From positions 1-41,622 of the forward strand of contig WFRI01000017.1 of assembly GCA_015486615.1 (NCBI GenBank): a stretch of DNA of 41,622 bases. Direction: 5' to 3'. Position 1 is the first letter of the stretch. Every line of letters starts with the position of its first letter. Source of the stretch: Candidatus Omnitrophota bacterium (GTDB lineage Bacteria; Omnitrophota; Gorgyraeia; Duberdicusellales; Duberdicusellaceae). Position numbers and translations under genes: made by a program. The notes below the pieces were generated by a model. The model was not told the origin of the DNA, ran no database searches, and was given only the letters and a program-made list of their open reading frames with translations. Of this stretch, positions 1 to 9,519 are shown one piece after another.

Positions 1-300
1 GTTATTGCTTGAACGTCCAACGTCCAACGTCGAACGTCCAAGGTCGTAAGTCCAAAAGATGCAGGCCTAAAGCAACTTTTTAAGACAGTCTTGTTTTGTT
101 GCATTTGCAACTTTTTAAGACTGTCTTATTTCGTTGCAAACCAATCCCGGCATTGCCTTTCGTTGAGATATACCCTGTGCCGTTATTGCTTGAACGTCCA
201 ACGTCCAACGTCGAACTTTCAACATACGGCATTTTTTCAACGTCCAGCGTCTAACGTCCTGGACTTTGGACCTTGGACTTTGGACTTTCGACATTCCTAA
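1..300 (+). repeat. Composite intergenic repeat: heptad arrays plus ~55-nt unit
   Basis: Heptads gtccaac/gtccaac/gtcgaac/gtccaag/gtcgtaa/gtccaaa at 15-56; unit ccaatcccggcattgcctttcgttgag...ccctgtgccgttattgcttgaac at 141-194; heptads from 195 to about 297. Confidence 0.8.
72..137 (+). repeat. Two 31-nt direct repeats with internal dyad symmetry
   Basis: gcaactttttaagacagtcttgttttgttgc (72-102) and gcaactttttaagactgtcttatttcgttgc (107-137); a hairpin can also form across the junction. Confidence 0.75.
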
Positions 301-317
301 TAGCCTGAGGCCTAAAG

Positions 318-1358
318 TCAAAGAAGGCTTTTAGCCAAATCAAAAACCTCGCCGGCAGAAATATTCTGAAGGCATAAAAAGCCTTTTTGGCATTTATGCG
401 CCAAACATTCAACACATTCAGCAGGAGGTTTATGGATAAAAAAAGACTTGTCTCCCAAAGGCCGCCAGCGCCGGGGAGAAAGGCCTTTTTGATTGCGGCT
501 AAAAATTGCCACAACCGGCACATCTAACGCCGAAGCAATATGCACCAGGCCGGAATCATTAGATACAAAAAGGCTCAATTTAGAAATTAAGGCAATTACT
601 TTGTCAAGGCTAAGTCTGCCGGCCAGATCAAAAAAACTAAAATCTGCACTTTTTTTAAACCTGTCTGCAATCCATCTTTCCTGCTCAGAACCAAAAATAA
701 TTATTTCTACGGCAAATCTATCTTTCAACATTCTGGCCGTCTCAGCAAACTTTTCAGCCGGCCAAACTTTTGAGGAACAACTTGCGCCTATGCCTAAACC
801 TACAAGCCGGCTGCCGGCAAGTTTGTTATCCAAAACAAACCTTTCAGCCCAAGATAAACTTGCTTCTGCAGGAACAAGCGTCAATTTATCAACAAATATT
901 TTCAACCCGGCTTCCCGTAAAACCTGCAAAGTATAATCCCGCTCGTGTATTGTGCCGTTTTGCTTTAAATGTTTTATCTTATGTGTAAGCAGAAACCCCA
1001 TCTTCCTGTTCCAGCCAATTCTTACTGGAATACCTGCAAAAAAAGTCATTAAATTAACCCTGTTAGTAGGATGAAGTATAAACGCAACGTCAAATTCCTT
1101 CTTTCTAATCTGCCGGGCAAAACGCATTGACTGCCAGAAACTATTCTGCCTGCCGTATTTGTCATAAATAATTACTTCGTCTAAAAAAGGGTTGTTCTCT
1201 ACTATTGGCTTGTCGTATGGCCGGGTAAGAAAAGCAATATAACTATCAGGAAAATTAAGCCGGATATTTTCTATCGCCGGAGTAGAAAGCACAACATCGC
1301 CTATTCTGTCAGTACGGGTTATTAATATCCTTCTTATCTTTTTTTTATCTAACTGCAT
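318..1358 (-). CDS. Glycosyltransferase family 9 (heptosyltransferase-like)
   Basis: 346-aa ORF; N-term 'RRILITRTDRIGDVVLSTPAIENI' and C-term 'FVSNDSGLVHIASALDVPVVAIFS' are GT9 hallmarks. Confidence 0.93.
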   Translation of the reverse strand: MQLDKKKIRRILITRTDRIGDVVLSTPAIENIRLNFPDSYIAFLTRPYDKPIVENNPFLDEVIIYDKYGRQNSFWQSMRFARQIRKKEFDVAFILHPTNRVNLMTFFAGIPVRIGWNRKMGFLLTHKIKHLKQNGTIHERDYTLQVLREAGLKIFVDKLTLVPAEASLSWAERFVLDNKLAGSRLVGLGIGASCSSKVWPAEKFAETARMLKDRFAVEIIIFGSEQERWIADRFKKSADFSFFDLAGRLSLDKVIALISKLSLFVSNDSGLVHIASALDVPVVAIFSRNQKGLSPRRWRPLGDKSFFIHKPPAECVECLAHKCQKGFLCLQNISAGEVFDLAKSLL

Positions 1359-2266
1359 ATCTCTTTAACTGCTTTAATTACCTCCTGCGCAGGTATTTGC
1401 GTAAGGCATTTATTTTCGCCCAGTCGGCAAGAACCTGCCTGACAGGGAACGCAGGCAATATTATTGGTCAAAACTATATTCTCCCGGCTGAAAGGCCCGT
1501 ATAATTCAGGCGAAGTAGGCCCAAAGACAGCAACAATCCGAGCATTTACGTAGCTGGCAATATGCAGAGGAGCACTGTCCACAGCCAATACTGCCAGGCC
1601 GTAATATTTAAAAAGATAAAACAAATCTTCCAGATTAGTCTGGCCGGCAAGGTTTATTGTAATATCCGCAGAACTTATCCCATCATCAGGCCCGCCGATT
1701 AAAACAGACTTGAAACTTTCCTTTAATCCCGTTAAAACTTCCACAAGTTTATGCTCCGGAAAAGATTTAATTCGGGAACGGGAAAAAGGACAGACAAATA
1801 TATACTTATCCCGGCCTAAAAGGCTTGTAAAATATTGCCTTCTCTGCAGAGATATACGCGGATACACCAGGGTATCAGGATTTAACCCCTGGCATATTTT
1901 CCCCGCTATATCCAGATAATAATCTTTTTTATGCTTTTTTTCAGGCCTTAAGCGGATAAAGGAAGTCCTCTTTTTGGGAAAGCACAAATAAGAATAAGCC
2001 GTATTTTTAAAATCAGCAATAACCTCAAACTGGCCTAAAAACCTGCGCCATAAGCCTATTTTCTGTCTTAAAGAAGATTTTTTCCGGTAAATAAACACTT
2101 CTCTAAACAAAGGGAAACTCTTTACAAACCTTTCAGCAGACGGAGAAGATAAAGCCGAGAAATCATAAGCGGCAAAATTTGCGGCAACCAGCGACAAAGC
2201 AGGAAGGCAAAGAATAATATCGCCGGCATTAGAAGGAAAGATGATTAAAACTTTCTTCCTTTTCAC
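1349..2266 (-). CDS. Glycosyltransferase family 9 (heptosyltransferase-like)
   Basis: 305-aa ORF; 'VLIIFPSNAGDIILCLPALSLV' and 'AVDSAPLHIASYVNARIVAVFGPTSPELYGPF'; overlaps the next gene by 10 bp. Confidence 0.93.
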   Translation of the reverse strand: MKRKKVLIIFPSNAGDIILCLPALSLVAANFAAYDFSALSSPSAERFVKSFPLFREVFIYRKKSSLRQKIGLWRRFLGQFEVIADFKNTAYSYLCFPKKRTSFIRLRPEKKHKKDYYLDIAGKICQGLNPDTLVYPRISLQRRQYFTSLLGRDKYIFVCPFSRSRIKSFPEHKLVEVLTGLKESFKSVLIGGPDDGISSADITINLAGQTNLEDLFYLFKYYGLAVLAVDSAPLHIASYVNARIVAVFGPTSPELYGPFSRENIVLTNNIACVPCQAGSCRLGENKCLTQIPAQEVIKAVKEICS

Positions 2267-3312
2267 AAGTCAAACACCTCTTTAATTTTCCCAAAAACCT
2301 CTTCGGGAAGAACTCCTTTCATACAAAAATTATCCCGGCATTCTAAGTTAAGGCAGGGCCTTGGACAAGGCACATCTTTTTGTATAATTATTTTCTCTCC
2401 CCTGCCTCTTGGGCCGGTTAAACTGGCAAGCGTCGGGCCAAACACAGCCAAAACCCTGCCTCCGGCGGAATTGCAGATATGCATAGCCCCTGTATCTGCA
2501 GAAACAAAAATCCCGGCATTAGAAGATATAGCGGCAAACTCGCTAATAGTAGTTCTGCCGCATAAATTTAACGGCTTATGCCGGCATTCGCAAACAATTC
2601 TTTCGGCTGCTCTTTTGTCAACTTTACTGCCGGTAATAAAAACCATAAAGCCGTATTCCATCAACATATCACAAAGCCTAATATAATATTCAACCGGCCA
2701 TTTCTTCAACTTCCAATTAGCGCCGGGATGCAGAACAACAACGCCTTTATAACTCCGGAAGCGCCGCAAGAGTCTTCGAGCCTTATTCAAATCTTCCTGC
2801 GGAATAAAAACCTCACTGGTTTTAGAATCCGGTTTTATGCCCAAAACTTCAAGAAAAAACAAATATTTATCCATACGGTGAAAATCCGGATTTATTACCA
2901 GTTTGTAAGTAAGCAAAAAATTGGTCTTCTTCCGGGCATAGCCTGCCAGAATTTTAATCCCAGCCAAACGGCACAGCAAAGCGCGGGTAAAAGATCTTTG
3001 CAGCAGCAAAGCAGTATCTATGTGTTTCTTCTTCAGCATCCTGATGAAATTTAATCTGGCAAAAAATCCCCGGTGAGAACTTCTCTCGTCAAACTCCAAT
3101 ATTTCATCAACAAACGGGTTATAAGACAAAACCGGCTTTACCCGGGGATGAACCTGGACAAGAATACGCGCAGAAGGAAATTTTTCTTTTATATTTCTAA
3201 ACAGCGGGGTTGCCAAGACAACATCCCCCAGCCAATTAGGGACAACCACCAGGAAGGTTTTATACATAGCATAATGATTACAAAATTGTCCCGGCAGACG
3301 CCAATTTACCAA
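2263..3312 (-). CDS. waaF: Lipopolysaccharide heptosyltransferase II-like (GT9)
   Basis: 349-aa ORF; 'FLVVVPNWLGDVVLATPLFRNIKEKFP' and 'FVSADTGAMHICNSAGGRVLAVFGPT'. Likely true start is the internal Met of MYKTFLVVV, near 3267. Confidence 0.85.
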   Translation of the reverse strand: MVNWRLPGQFCNHYAMYKTFLVVVPNWLGDVVLATPLFRNIKEKFPSARILVQVHPRVKPVLSYNPFVDEILEFDERSSHRGFFARLNFIRMLKKKHIDTALLLQRSFTRALLCRLAGIKILAGYARKKTNFLLTYKLVINPDFHRMDKYLFFLEVLGIKPDSKTSEVFIPQEDLNKARRLLRRFRSYKGVVVLHPGANWKLKKWPVEYYIRLCDMLMEYGFMVFITGSKVDKRAAERIVCECRHKPLNLCGRTTISEFAAISSNAGIFVSADTGAMHICNSAGGRVLAVFGPTLASLTGPRGRGEKIIIQKDVPCPRPCLNLECRDNFCMKGVLPEEVFGKIKEVFDL

Positions 3313-3616
3313 GAATTTTCAAAGCCTGTTTTTTTATCTTCTGCCGGCAGATTCTTTTCAACAACCGCCGCACTTAAAAAATACCTGACTTTTCTAATCC
3401 GGCTTATTATAAAATACGCAGCTGCCGATTAATCATCATTATGATACAAAAAAATAAATATTCAAGAGAATTATCCGCCTTTTGCTTACTGTTAAAGAAA
3501 CGCTGACGCACTCTGTAGAAAATGCCCAATGTCTAAAAAGTGTGTTCCGAGGCGGGTGCCGGCAAGAAAACGGCTGTTAGATTTGCTATTTTTCCCTGCT
3601 GGCGTATAATTACTCT

Positions 3617-4567
3617 ATGCAGAAAGCGATTTATAGACTGCCTGCGGATTTTATAGAAAGGCTAAAAAATATTTACCCAAAACAGCACATAGGAGTCTTA
3701 AATAGTTTCCTATATAAAAAAGAGCCATGCTTTAGGGCTAATTTAATAAAGACAACCCTTCCGGATTTCATCCGGCAGATAAAGAATGAAAACATACGTT
3801 ATCAAAGAATCCCATGGTATAAAGAAATATTTATTTTAAAACATCCTGCTCAAAAAGAATTTCAGAAAAGCAAAGTATTCCTTAATGGCTTAGCTTACCT
3901 GCAAAACCCCTCCAGTGCCCTGCCTGCATTTATACTTTCGCCTAAGCAGGGCGAAAAGATATTAGACCTCTGCGCCGCACCAGGAAGCAAAACTTCTCAA
4001 ATAGCATCTTTAACTCAAGGCAATGCAGAAATTATTGCCGTGGAAAAAATAAAGCCCCGCTTTTACAAACTCTTAGCCAACCTTAAAATATTGGGAATAA
4101 CCAATGTAAAAACTATTCTAACTGACGGGGAGTTTATCTGGAAAAAATACCCTGAATATTTTGACAAAGTCTTAGTAGATGCTCCCTGCAGCAGCGAAGC
4201 CCAATTTATGGTTAATTTCCCGAAAACTTTCTCCTATTGGTCAAAACGTAAAATAAAAGAACAACAAAGAAAACAAAAAAAGTTGATATTCTCCGGGATA
4301 AAATCCCTAAAACCCGGCGGGATACTAATATATTCCACCTGCACTTTCAGCCCGGAAGAAAACGAAGAGGTAATAAATTGGGCCTTGATGAAATTTGAAG
4401 GGAAAATATCTTTGCGGGAAATAAAAATTCCTGTTAAAAACAATACCAGCGGTCTGACTCAATGGCAGGGAAAAGAATTTTCTCCACAGATGGTTTTTAC
4501 TAAACGCATTCTGCCTGATAATATTATGGAAGGCTTTTTTATCGCAAAACTGAAGAAGATAAACTAA
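3617..4567 (+). CDS. RsmB/NOP2-family SAM-dependent RNA (cytosine-C5) methyltransferase
   Basis: 316-aa ORF; 'ILDLCAAPGSKTSQIA', 'DKVLVDAPCSSEA' and 'IYSTCTFSPEENEEVI' motifs. Confidence 0.93.
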   Translation: MQKAIYRLPADFIERLKNIYPKQHIGVLNSFLYKKEPCFRANLIKTTLPDFIRQIKNENIRYQRIPWYKEIFILKHPAQKEFQKSKVFLNGLAYLQNPSSALPAFILSPKQGEKILDLCAAPGSKTSQIASLTQGNAEIIAVEKIKPRFYKLLANLKILGITNVKTILTDGEFIWKKYPEYFDKVLVDAPCSSEAQFMVNFPKTFSYWSKRKIKEQQRKQKKLIFSGIKSLKPGGILIYSTCTFSPEENEEVINWALMKFEGKISLREIKIPVKNNTSGLTQWQGKEFSPQMVFTKRILPDNIMEGFFIAKLKKIN

Positions 4568-4569
4568 TA

Positions 4570-4671
4570 TTATATTTTCTGCAGGATAATTTCCGCCCGC
4601 CTAAAGATTACTTTTCCGCCGGCATCGCTGCCGTAAAGGTGTACGATTATATATTTGTCAACTAATCTCAT
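4570..4671 (-). CDS. Possible 33-aa small ORF or gene remnant
   Basis: My own reading: ATG overlaps the end of the decayed GT2; MRLVDKYIIVHLYGSDAGGKVIFRRAEIILQKI*; its stop lies 2 bp from the rsmB-like stop. No recognised family. Confidence 0.3.
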   Translation of the reverse strand: MRLVDKYIIVHLYGSDAGGKVIFRRAEIILQKI

Positions 4672-5390
4672 ATCTTTTTAGTTTAGCCAGAAACGCAAGC
4701 CTGGACAAAACAAACAGCATAACTGCCGCGGGACAAAAACTGACTTTGCTATGTTCGTCGTTAAGCCACCTTACCGGCTGCTCTTTAATCCTCAATCTTT
4801 TCACTTTGCTCTCAGCAAAACTTCCAAATCAAAGGCAAAACCTCTAACCTGCAAACTTTCAAAAATATCCCGGCAGGCATCTCTTCTAAAAAACTTAAAT
4901 CCGCATTGGGGAATCTTTAAAATCCGGAATTAACAACGGCCTTGCCAAAACATTAAAAAAACTTCCCAAGATACTCCCTGACAAAAGGCCGGCGTTTTAG
5001 CAGCTGCGCACCTTTTACTGCCCGGGAAGCAATAATAATATCAAAACTGCCTCTGCTCCCTAAGAATTTCCCTAACTCGTCAATAGGCATAGACAAATCC
5101 GCGCCCGTAAACAGAACATATTCTCCCTGTGATTCCAAAAAGCCCCTTTTGACTGCCGAATCTTTACCCTGATTAGCCTGTTTTACCAACCGCAGGCTGG
5201 CTCAAATCTGCTTAAATTTCTCAACCACCTCAACTGTTTTATCCTTAGAGCCATCGTCAACAACAATTACTTCAAAAGAAAAGTCTGTGCTTCGGAAAAA
5301 TTCGCTGATTCTTCCTAAAGTTCTGCCTATTCTATTCTCTTCCATTCTCTTCTCTTCATTATAAGCAGGAATAATTATAGATAAAAACAT
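4658..5390 (-). pseudogene. Decayed family-2 glycosyltransferase (dolichyl-phosphate-sugar-transferase-like)
   Basis: ORFs 5202-5390 and 4953-5189 are in the same frame, split by a TGA at 5202-5204. Homology continues past 4953 in shifted frames: NVLARPLLIPDFKDS..CGFKFFRRDACRDIFESLQVRGFAFDLEVLLRAK..KRLRIKEQPVRWLNDEHSKVSF. Single-base indels inferred near 4955-4961 (A7), 4908-4911 (G4) and about 4803. Confidence 0.85.
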
Positions 5391-5465
5391 CTGCTTATAT
5401 TTATTCTAAAACTTCCTTATTATCAACTTAATAGCCTCGTCCTTAACCTTGATTTTAACTCATCC

Positions 5466-6305
5466 TCATCCAACTGCCAGCAGAAAACTGACAAATTTAA
5501 TAAAATAATTCAGACAAGTAAGTACTGCGAAAACCGGATTTCTCCTTTGTAAAATATCGTCTAAGAGATCGCTTCTGCATTCCAGAATCAAACTTTTCAG
5601 CAAATTTCCAGCCTTGCCCCGGGATATCAAGTTGTGTTTTAACTGGGCTTTATATCCCCAATAATACCACTTAAACATATTTTTCACCAAAGAAGGAAAA
5701 CTGTCCCGGCGCAAATGTCTGGCTTTAGCCAAAGGTGTATATTTTAAAATCCGGCTCTGCTGATTCAGCCTTATGCCTATTTCCACATCTTCGGCGTTGG
5801 TAAGAAAACCTTCGTCAAAACCGCCGGCAGCAATTAAAACTTCCCTGCGGTAAGAACATACTGCACCAGACAGCATAGGCAGTCTTTCCCACACGGAATC
5901 CCCGAAATTCTGCCTCAAATAAATGTTCCTCCACCTCCCGATTAGATAAGATCCGTCATCATCCAGCCGGCCTCCTACCCCGCTGGTTTCCGGGCCGTAA
6001 GCAAACAGTATATTCCTGATAAAATTCTTGTCTAAAACAACATCCGCATCCACAAAAACTATTATTTCTCCTTCAGCCTGTTTTACTCCAAGATTACGGG
6101 CAAAAGCAACACCCTTATTTTCAGAGATACGAATGATTTTTACTCCTTCGATATCTTCTACTGCCGGAGACAAACCATCATCTACAATAATAATTTCCAA
6201 AACAGGCACTGACTGGTTTCTCAAAGAATCTATTGCTAAGCGCAAAGTCCTGCGGCAATTAAAACAGGGAATAATCACGCTCACTCTATTGTTTGTGTTT
6301 GCCAT
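5466..6305 (-). CDS. Family-2 glycosyltransferase
   Basis: 279-aa ORF; 'VSVIIPCFNCRRTLRLAIDSL', 'IIIVDDG', 'FVDADVVLD', 'NAEDVEIGIRL'. Confidence 0.93.
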   Translation of the reverse strand: MANTNNRVSVIIPCFNCRRTLRLAIDSLRNQSVPVLEIIIVDDGLSPAVEDIEGVKIIRISENKGVAFARNLGVKQAEGEIIVFVDADVVLDKNFIRNILFAYGPETSGVGGRLDDDGSYLIGRWRNIYLRQNFGDSVWERLPMLSGAVCSYRREVLIAAGGFDEGFLTNAEDVEIGIRLNQQSRILKYTPLAKARHLRRDSFPSLVKNMFKWYYWGYKAQLKHNLISRGKAGNLLKSLILECRSDLLDDILQRRNPVFAVLTCLNYFIKFVSFLLAVG

Positions 6306-6377
6306 AAAATAATTTTACCCCTAAAATTCTTTTGATTCTTTGCTTTACCTGAGAAATCTTCCCAGATACAATTAAGA

Positions 6378-6503
6378 CCCAATCCCGGCATTGCCTTGCG
6401 TCGAGCCGGACCCTGTGCCGCTATTGCTTGAATGTCCAACGCCCAAGGTCGTAAGTCCAATACCCAATGTTGTAAGTCTAAAATGCAACCTTTGACATTC
6501 GAC
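6378..6503 (+). repeat. Copy of the composite intergenic repeat
   Basis: ccaatcccggcattgccttgcgtcgagccggaccctgtgccgctattgcttgaat then 7-nt-phased units from 6434 (gtccaac gcccaag gtcgtaa gtccaat acccaat gttgtaa gtctaaa atgcaac ctttgac attcgac). Confidence 0.8.
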
Positions 6504-6536
6504 ATTTATATAGCCAGTGCTTTTTTTGACGGCAGA

Positions 6537-7550
6537 CTAAATTATAAACATAGAATCCCCATAGGAATAAAACCGATATTTACGGGTTATAGCCTGCCGG
6601 TAAATATCCAGAAGTTTTTGCCGGCCTAAAAAAGACGCAGTTAAAACAAAAGGTGAAGACTTAGGAAGATGGAAATTAGTAATAAAACTGCTTATTATCC
6701 GGAATTTAAACCCCGGAGTAATAAATAACTCCGTAAACCCCTGCAAAGGCAGAACTCTGCCAGCCTGCCAGCTGCTTTCTAATGCCCTGACTACTGATGT
6801 GCCCACTCCAATTATCCGGCGTCCTTGCTTTTTGGCTGAATTTACAGCACGGGAAGTTTCTCGAGGGATAGAAAAAGATTCCGGGCCCATCTGATGTTTT
6901 AGAATATTTTCCTGCCTTATAGGCTTAAATGTGGGATAGCCTATATGCAGGGTAATAAAAAATATTTCCACTCCTTTATCTTTTAGCCGGCTTAAAATCT
7001 CCGGGGTAAAATGCAAACCTGCAGTAGGAGCGGCTATCGAGCCTTTTATCTGCGCGTAAACTGTCTGATATCTTTGGCTGTCTTCTTTCTGAGGTTTTCT
7101 TTTTATATAAGGAGGAAGAGGCATATTGCCGATATTTTCTATATCTGCATCAGTTAATTCTTTATTAAAAACTATAATATTATATCTGCCGGTTTCTTTA
7201 ACATAAGCATTTATTCCCCGGCCGAAGTCAAGTCTGCCGGCAGGTTTTACTTTCTTTTTAGGCCTTAGCAATACCTCAAATTCGCGCCTGCTTATTTTTC
7301 TGACAAGAAAAACTTCTATTGCTGAGCCTTTCTCATTTTCTGCCCACAGCCGGGCCTTGAATACTTTGGTATTATTAAGCACCAAAACATCGCCGCTGTT
7401 TAGAAAATCCGGCAAACTTGAAAAATAGGTATGGATTATTTGGGAATTTCCGCGGTTATAAACTAACAGCCTGCTTTCTGCCCGGTTTTCCGCAGGATAT
7501 TGGGCAATAAGTTCTCTGGGAAGACAGAAATCAAAATCTTTTAACTGCAT
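6537..7550 (-). CDS. queA: S-adenosylmethionine:tRNA ribosyltransferase-isomerase
   Basis: 337-aa ORF; 'DFDFCLPRELIAQYPAENRAESRLL' and 'GSIAAPTAGLHFT'. Confidence 0.97.
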   Translation of the reverse strand: MQLKDFDFCLPRELIAQYPAENRAESRLLVYNRGNSQIIHTYFSSLPDFLNSGDVLVLNNTKVFKARLWAENEKGSAIEVFLVRKISRREFEVLLRPKKKVKPAGRLDFGRGINAYVKETGRYNIIVFNKELTDADIENIGNMPLPPYIKRKPQKEDSQRYQTVYAQIKGSIAAPTAGLHFTPEILSRLKDKGVEIFFITLHIGYPTFKPIRQENILKHQMGPESFSIPRETSRAVNSAKKQGRRIIGVGTSVVRALESSWQAGRVLPLQGFTELFITPGFKFRIISSFITNFHLPKSSPFVLTASFLGRQKLLDIYRQAITRKYRFYSYGDSMFII

Positions 7551-7551
7551 T

Positions 7552-7785
7552 TTACCTGCGAAAAAATATAGACAGGATCAGGCTTAGAATAAGGCTTAAA
7601 ATAATTCCTGTAGTAAAAGGAAAGTAAAATGTGAAATTCTCCTTTTTTACCAGTATATCTCCGGGAAGCCGGCCTAAAAAAGGAACTTTACCTTTGCTTA
7701 GCAACAATAAAACTAACCCCAAAAGACATATCACCGCGCCGCTAAATATAAGGAGTTTTGCTAAATAGGTTATCTCTCTACTCAT
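7552..7785 (-). CDS. DUF2905-family small membrane protein
   Basis: 77-aa ORF; two TM segments flanking 'GKVPFLGRLPGDILVKKENFTFYFP'. Confidence 0.88.
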   Translation of the reverse strand: MSREITYLAKLLIFSGAVICLLGLVLLLLSKGKVPFLGRLPGDILVKKENFTFYFPFTTGIILSLILSLILSIFFRR

Positions 7786-7795
7786 TTTTAACTTT

Positions 7796-8812
7796 CTATT
7801 TCAGAAAAACACCTAAATGCTCATAGGCCTTTTCGGTAGCCAGTCTGCCCCGATTGCCTCTTTTAATAAAGCCTATCTGAAGCAAATAAGGCTCAATAAC
7901 ATCAATTAAAGTATCTGCAGACTCATTCAAAGACGCTGACAATGCTTCAACTCCGGCTGGCCCGCCTTTATAAATTTCAATTAGAACTTTTAAATATCTG
8001 CGGTCAAACTCGTCCAAACCGGCTTTGTCTATTTTTAAAGAATTTAAAGCCTCTTCTACAATCTCTCTGCCGGCTAAAGGCCTGCCTTTAACCTGGGCAT
8101 AATCCCTTACCCTGCGCAAAAGCCGGTTAGCAAGCCGGGGAGTGCCCCGGGAACGCCGGGCGATTTCATATACAGCCTCTCTTTCTATATCTAGATTAAG
8201 ATGAAGTCCGGATTTCCGGATTATCAAAGAAAGCTCGTCAGTATTATAAAACTCAAAGTTGAAAAACAATCCGAATCTGCTGCGCAGAGGCCCGGATATA
8301 GAACCCTGACGGGTAGTAGCGCCGATAAGAGTAAAAGGCTTAAGGTTAAATTTTATGGATTTGGCATAAGGGCCTTTGTCAATAACAAAGTCTATCTGGT
8401 AATTTTCCATTGCCGGATAAAGAAATTCCTCCACTACCCGGGAAAGCCTATGGATTTCGTCTATAAAAAGTATATCGCCTTTATCTAAATTGGTAAGTAT
8501 GCCGATTAAATCCCCTGCCCTCTCAATTGCCGGGCCCGAAGTTGAAGTAAGTTTTACACCCATAGCATTGGCAATACAGTAGGCTAAAGAAGTCTTGCCC
8601 AAACCCGGAGGCCCTGCCAAAAGAATATGCTCTAAAGGCTCACCTCTTTTTTGGGCGGCTTCTATAGTTATACGCAGAGTTTTTATTATATTGGTCTGGC
8701 CGACAAAGTCTTTAATCTCCTTTGGCCTCAGGGAAAGATTAAAAACTGCTTCTTCTTCTGATGAAACAGGGGCAAAAAATCTCTCGGAATTAAATATATC
8801 TTTTCCTTTCAT
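7796..8812 (-). CDS. ruvB: Holliday junction branch migration ATPase RuvB
   Basis: 338-aa ORF; 'LRPKEIKDFVGQTNI', 'HILLAGPPGLGKTSLA', 'FIDEIHRL', 'LIGATTRQGSISGPLRSRFG'. Confidence 0.97.
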   Translation of the reverse strand: MKGKDIFNSERFFAPVSSEEEAVFNLSLRPKEIKDFVGQTNIIKTLRITIEAAQKRGEPLEHILLAGPPGLGKTSLAYCIANAMGVKLTSTSGPAIERAGDLIGILTNLDKGDILFIDEIHRLSRVVEEFLYPAMENYQIDFVIDKGPYAKSIKFNLKPFTLIGATTRQGSISGPLRSRFGLFFNFEFYNTDELSLIIRKSGLHLNLDIEREAVYEIARRSRGTPRLANRLLRRVRDYAQVKGRPLAGREIVEEALNSLKIDKAGLDEFDRRYLKVLIEIYKGGPAGVEALSASLNESADTLIDVIEPYLLQIGFIKRGNRGRLATEKAYEHLGVFLK

Positions 8813-9519
8813 TTTCTGACTATTATAATATCTGAAAAAGCCCCCTCCTGCAGAGCGGCTATCTCCTGCAGTTTTATTAATTCCAAGATCGCTAAGAATA
8901 TAGCAACTATTTCCAAATTATTCCTCGCCTGGCTGAATAATCCCGATAAAGAAACCTTGGGTTTATTCATCAACAAATGCAGGATATAATGGATTTCCTC
9001 TTCAACCGTGAACTCATCTTTTATAACCTCATAAAAAACATCTTTGGGCACGTCTTTAACAGCCTCTTTAAAAGCGTTGATAAGGTCAAATATACTGGCT
9101 TCAAAATAAATTTCCCTGCCGTCAACCTCTATATTAGCCGGCGGCCGGGTAAAGTATTTTGAACGGACGGATTGCTTCTCTTTTAAGAAAGAAGCAATCT
9201 CTTTATACCTTTGATATTCTAAAAGCCGGGCCACTAATTCTTCGCGGGGATCCTGGGGCTGCTCCTCTACAGCCTGAGGCTGAGGCAAAAGAAGCCTGGA
9301 TTTTATCTGGATTAAAGTCGCAGTCATAACCATATATTCCGAAGCAATGTTAAGGTCTAAAAGCCGCATCAGTTCTAAAAATTGCAGGTACTGGTTCAAA
9401 ACTGTATTTATAGGGATATCGTGTATATTGATATGGTTTTTCTTTATCAAATAAAGCAATAAATCTAAAGGGCCTTCAAATATATCCAATTTTACTTTCA
9501 TCGCTCCGCTACCGGGCAA
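8809..9519 (-). CDS. scpA: Segregation and condensation protein A
   Basis: 236-aa ORF; 'FEGPLDLLLYLIKKNHINIHDIPI' and 'FLAILELIKLQEIAALQEGAFSDI'. Confidence 0.95.
   Translation of the reverse strand: MPGSGAMKVKLDIFEGPLDLLLYLIKKNHINIHDIPINTVLNQYLQFLELMRLLDLNIASEYMVMTATLIQIKSRLLLPQPQAVEEQPQDPREELVARLLEYQRYKEIASFLKEKQSVRSKYFTRPPANIEVDGREIYFEASIFDLINAFKEAVKDVPKDVFYEVIKDEFTVEEEIHYILHLLMNKPKVSLSGLFSQARNNLEIVAIFLAILELIKLQEIAALQEGAFSDIIIVRK

Noticed and set aside
1-300. CRISPR array
   Set aside because: Units are 7-nt tandem or 31-nt adjacent duplicates without unique ~30-nt spacers, and no cas genes are present.
91-321. ORFs 91-300 (+) and 115-321 (-)
   Set aside because: They are translations of the repeat arrays (RPTSNFQ/VQSPRSKVQ periodic peptides), not credible proteins.
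3312-3440. Minus-strand peptide-like stretch (YFIISRIRKVRYFLSAAVVEKNLPAEDKKTGFENSW*) upstream of the waaF-like gene
   Set aside because: Could be a small gene remnant, but no start codon in frame and no family I recognise; too weak to call.
5190-5204. In-frame TGA in the GT2 as a sign of TGA recoding (SR1/Gracilibacteria-like code 25) or selenocysteine
   Set aside because: The same gene has additional frameshifts and a damaged DxD motif, and no other gene in the window requires read-through of TGA; decay is simpler.
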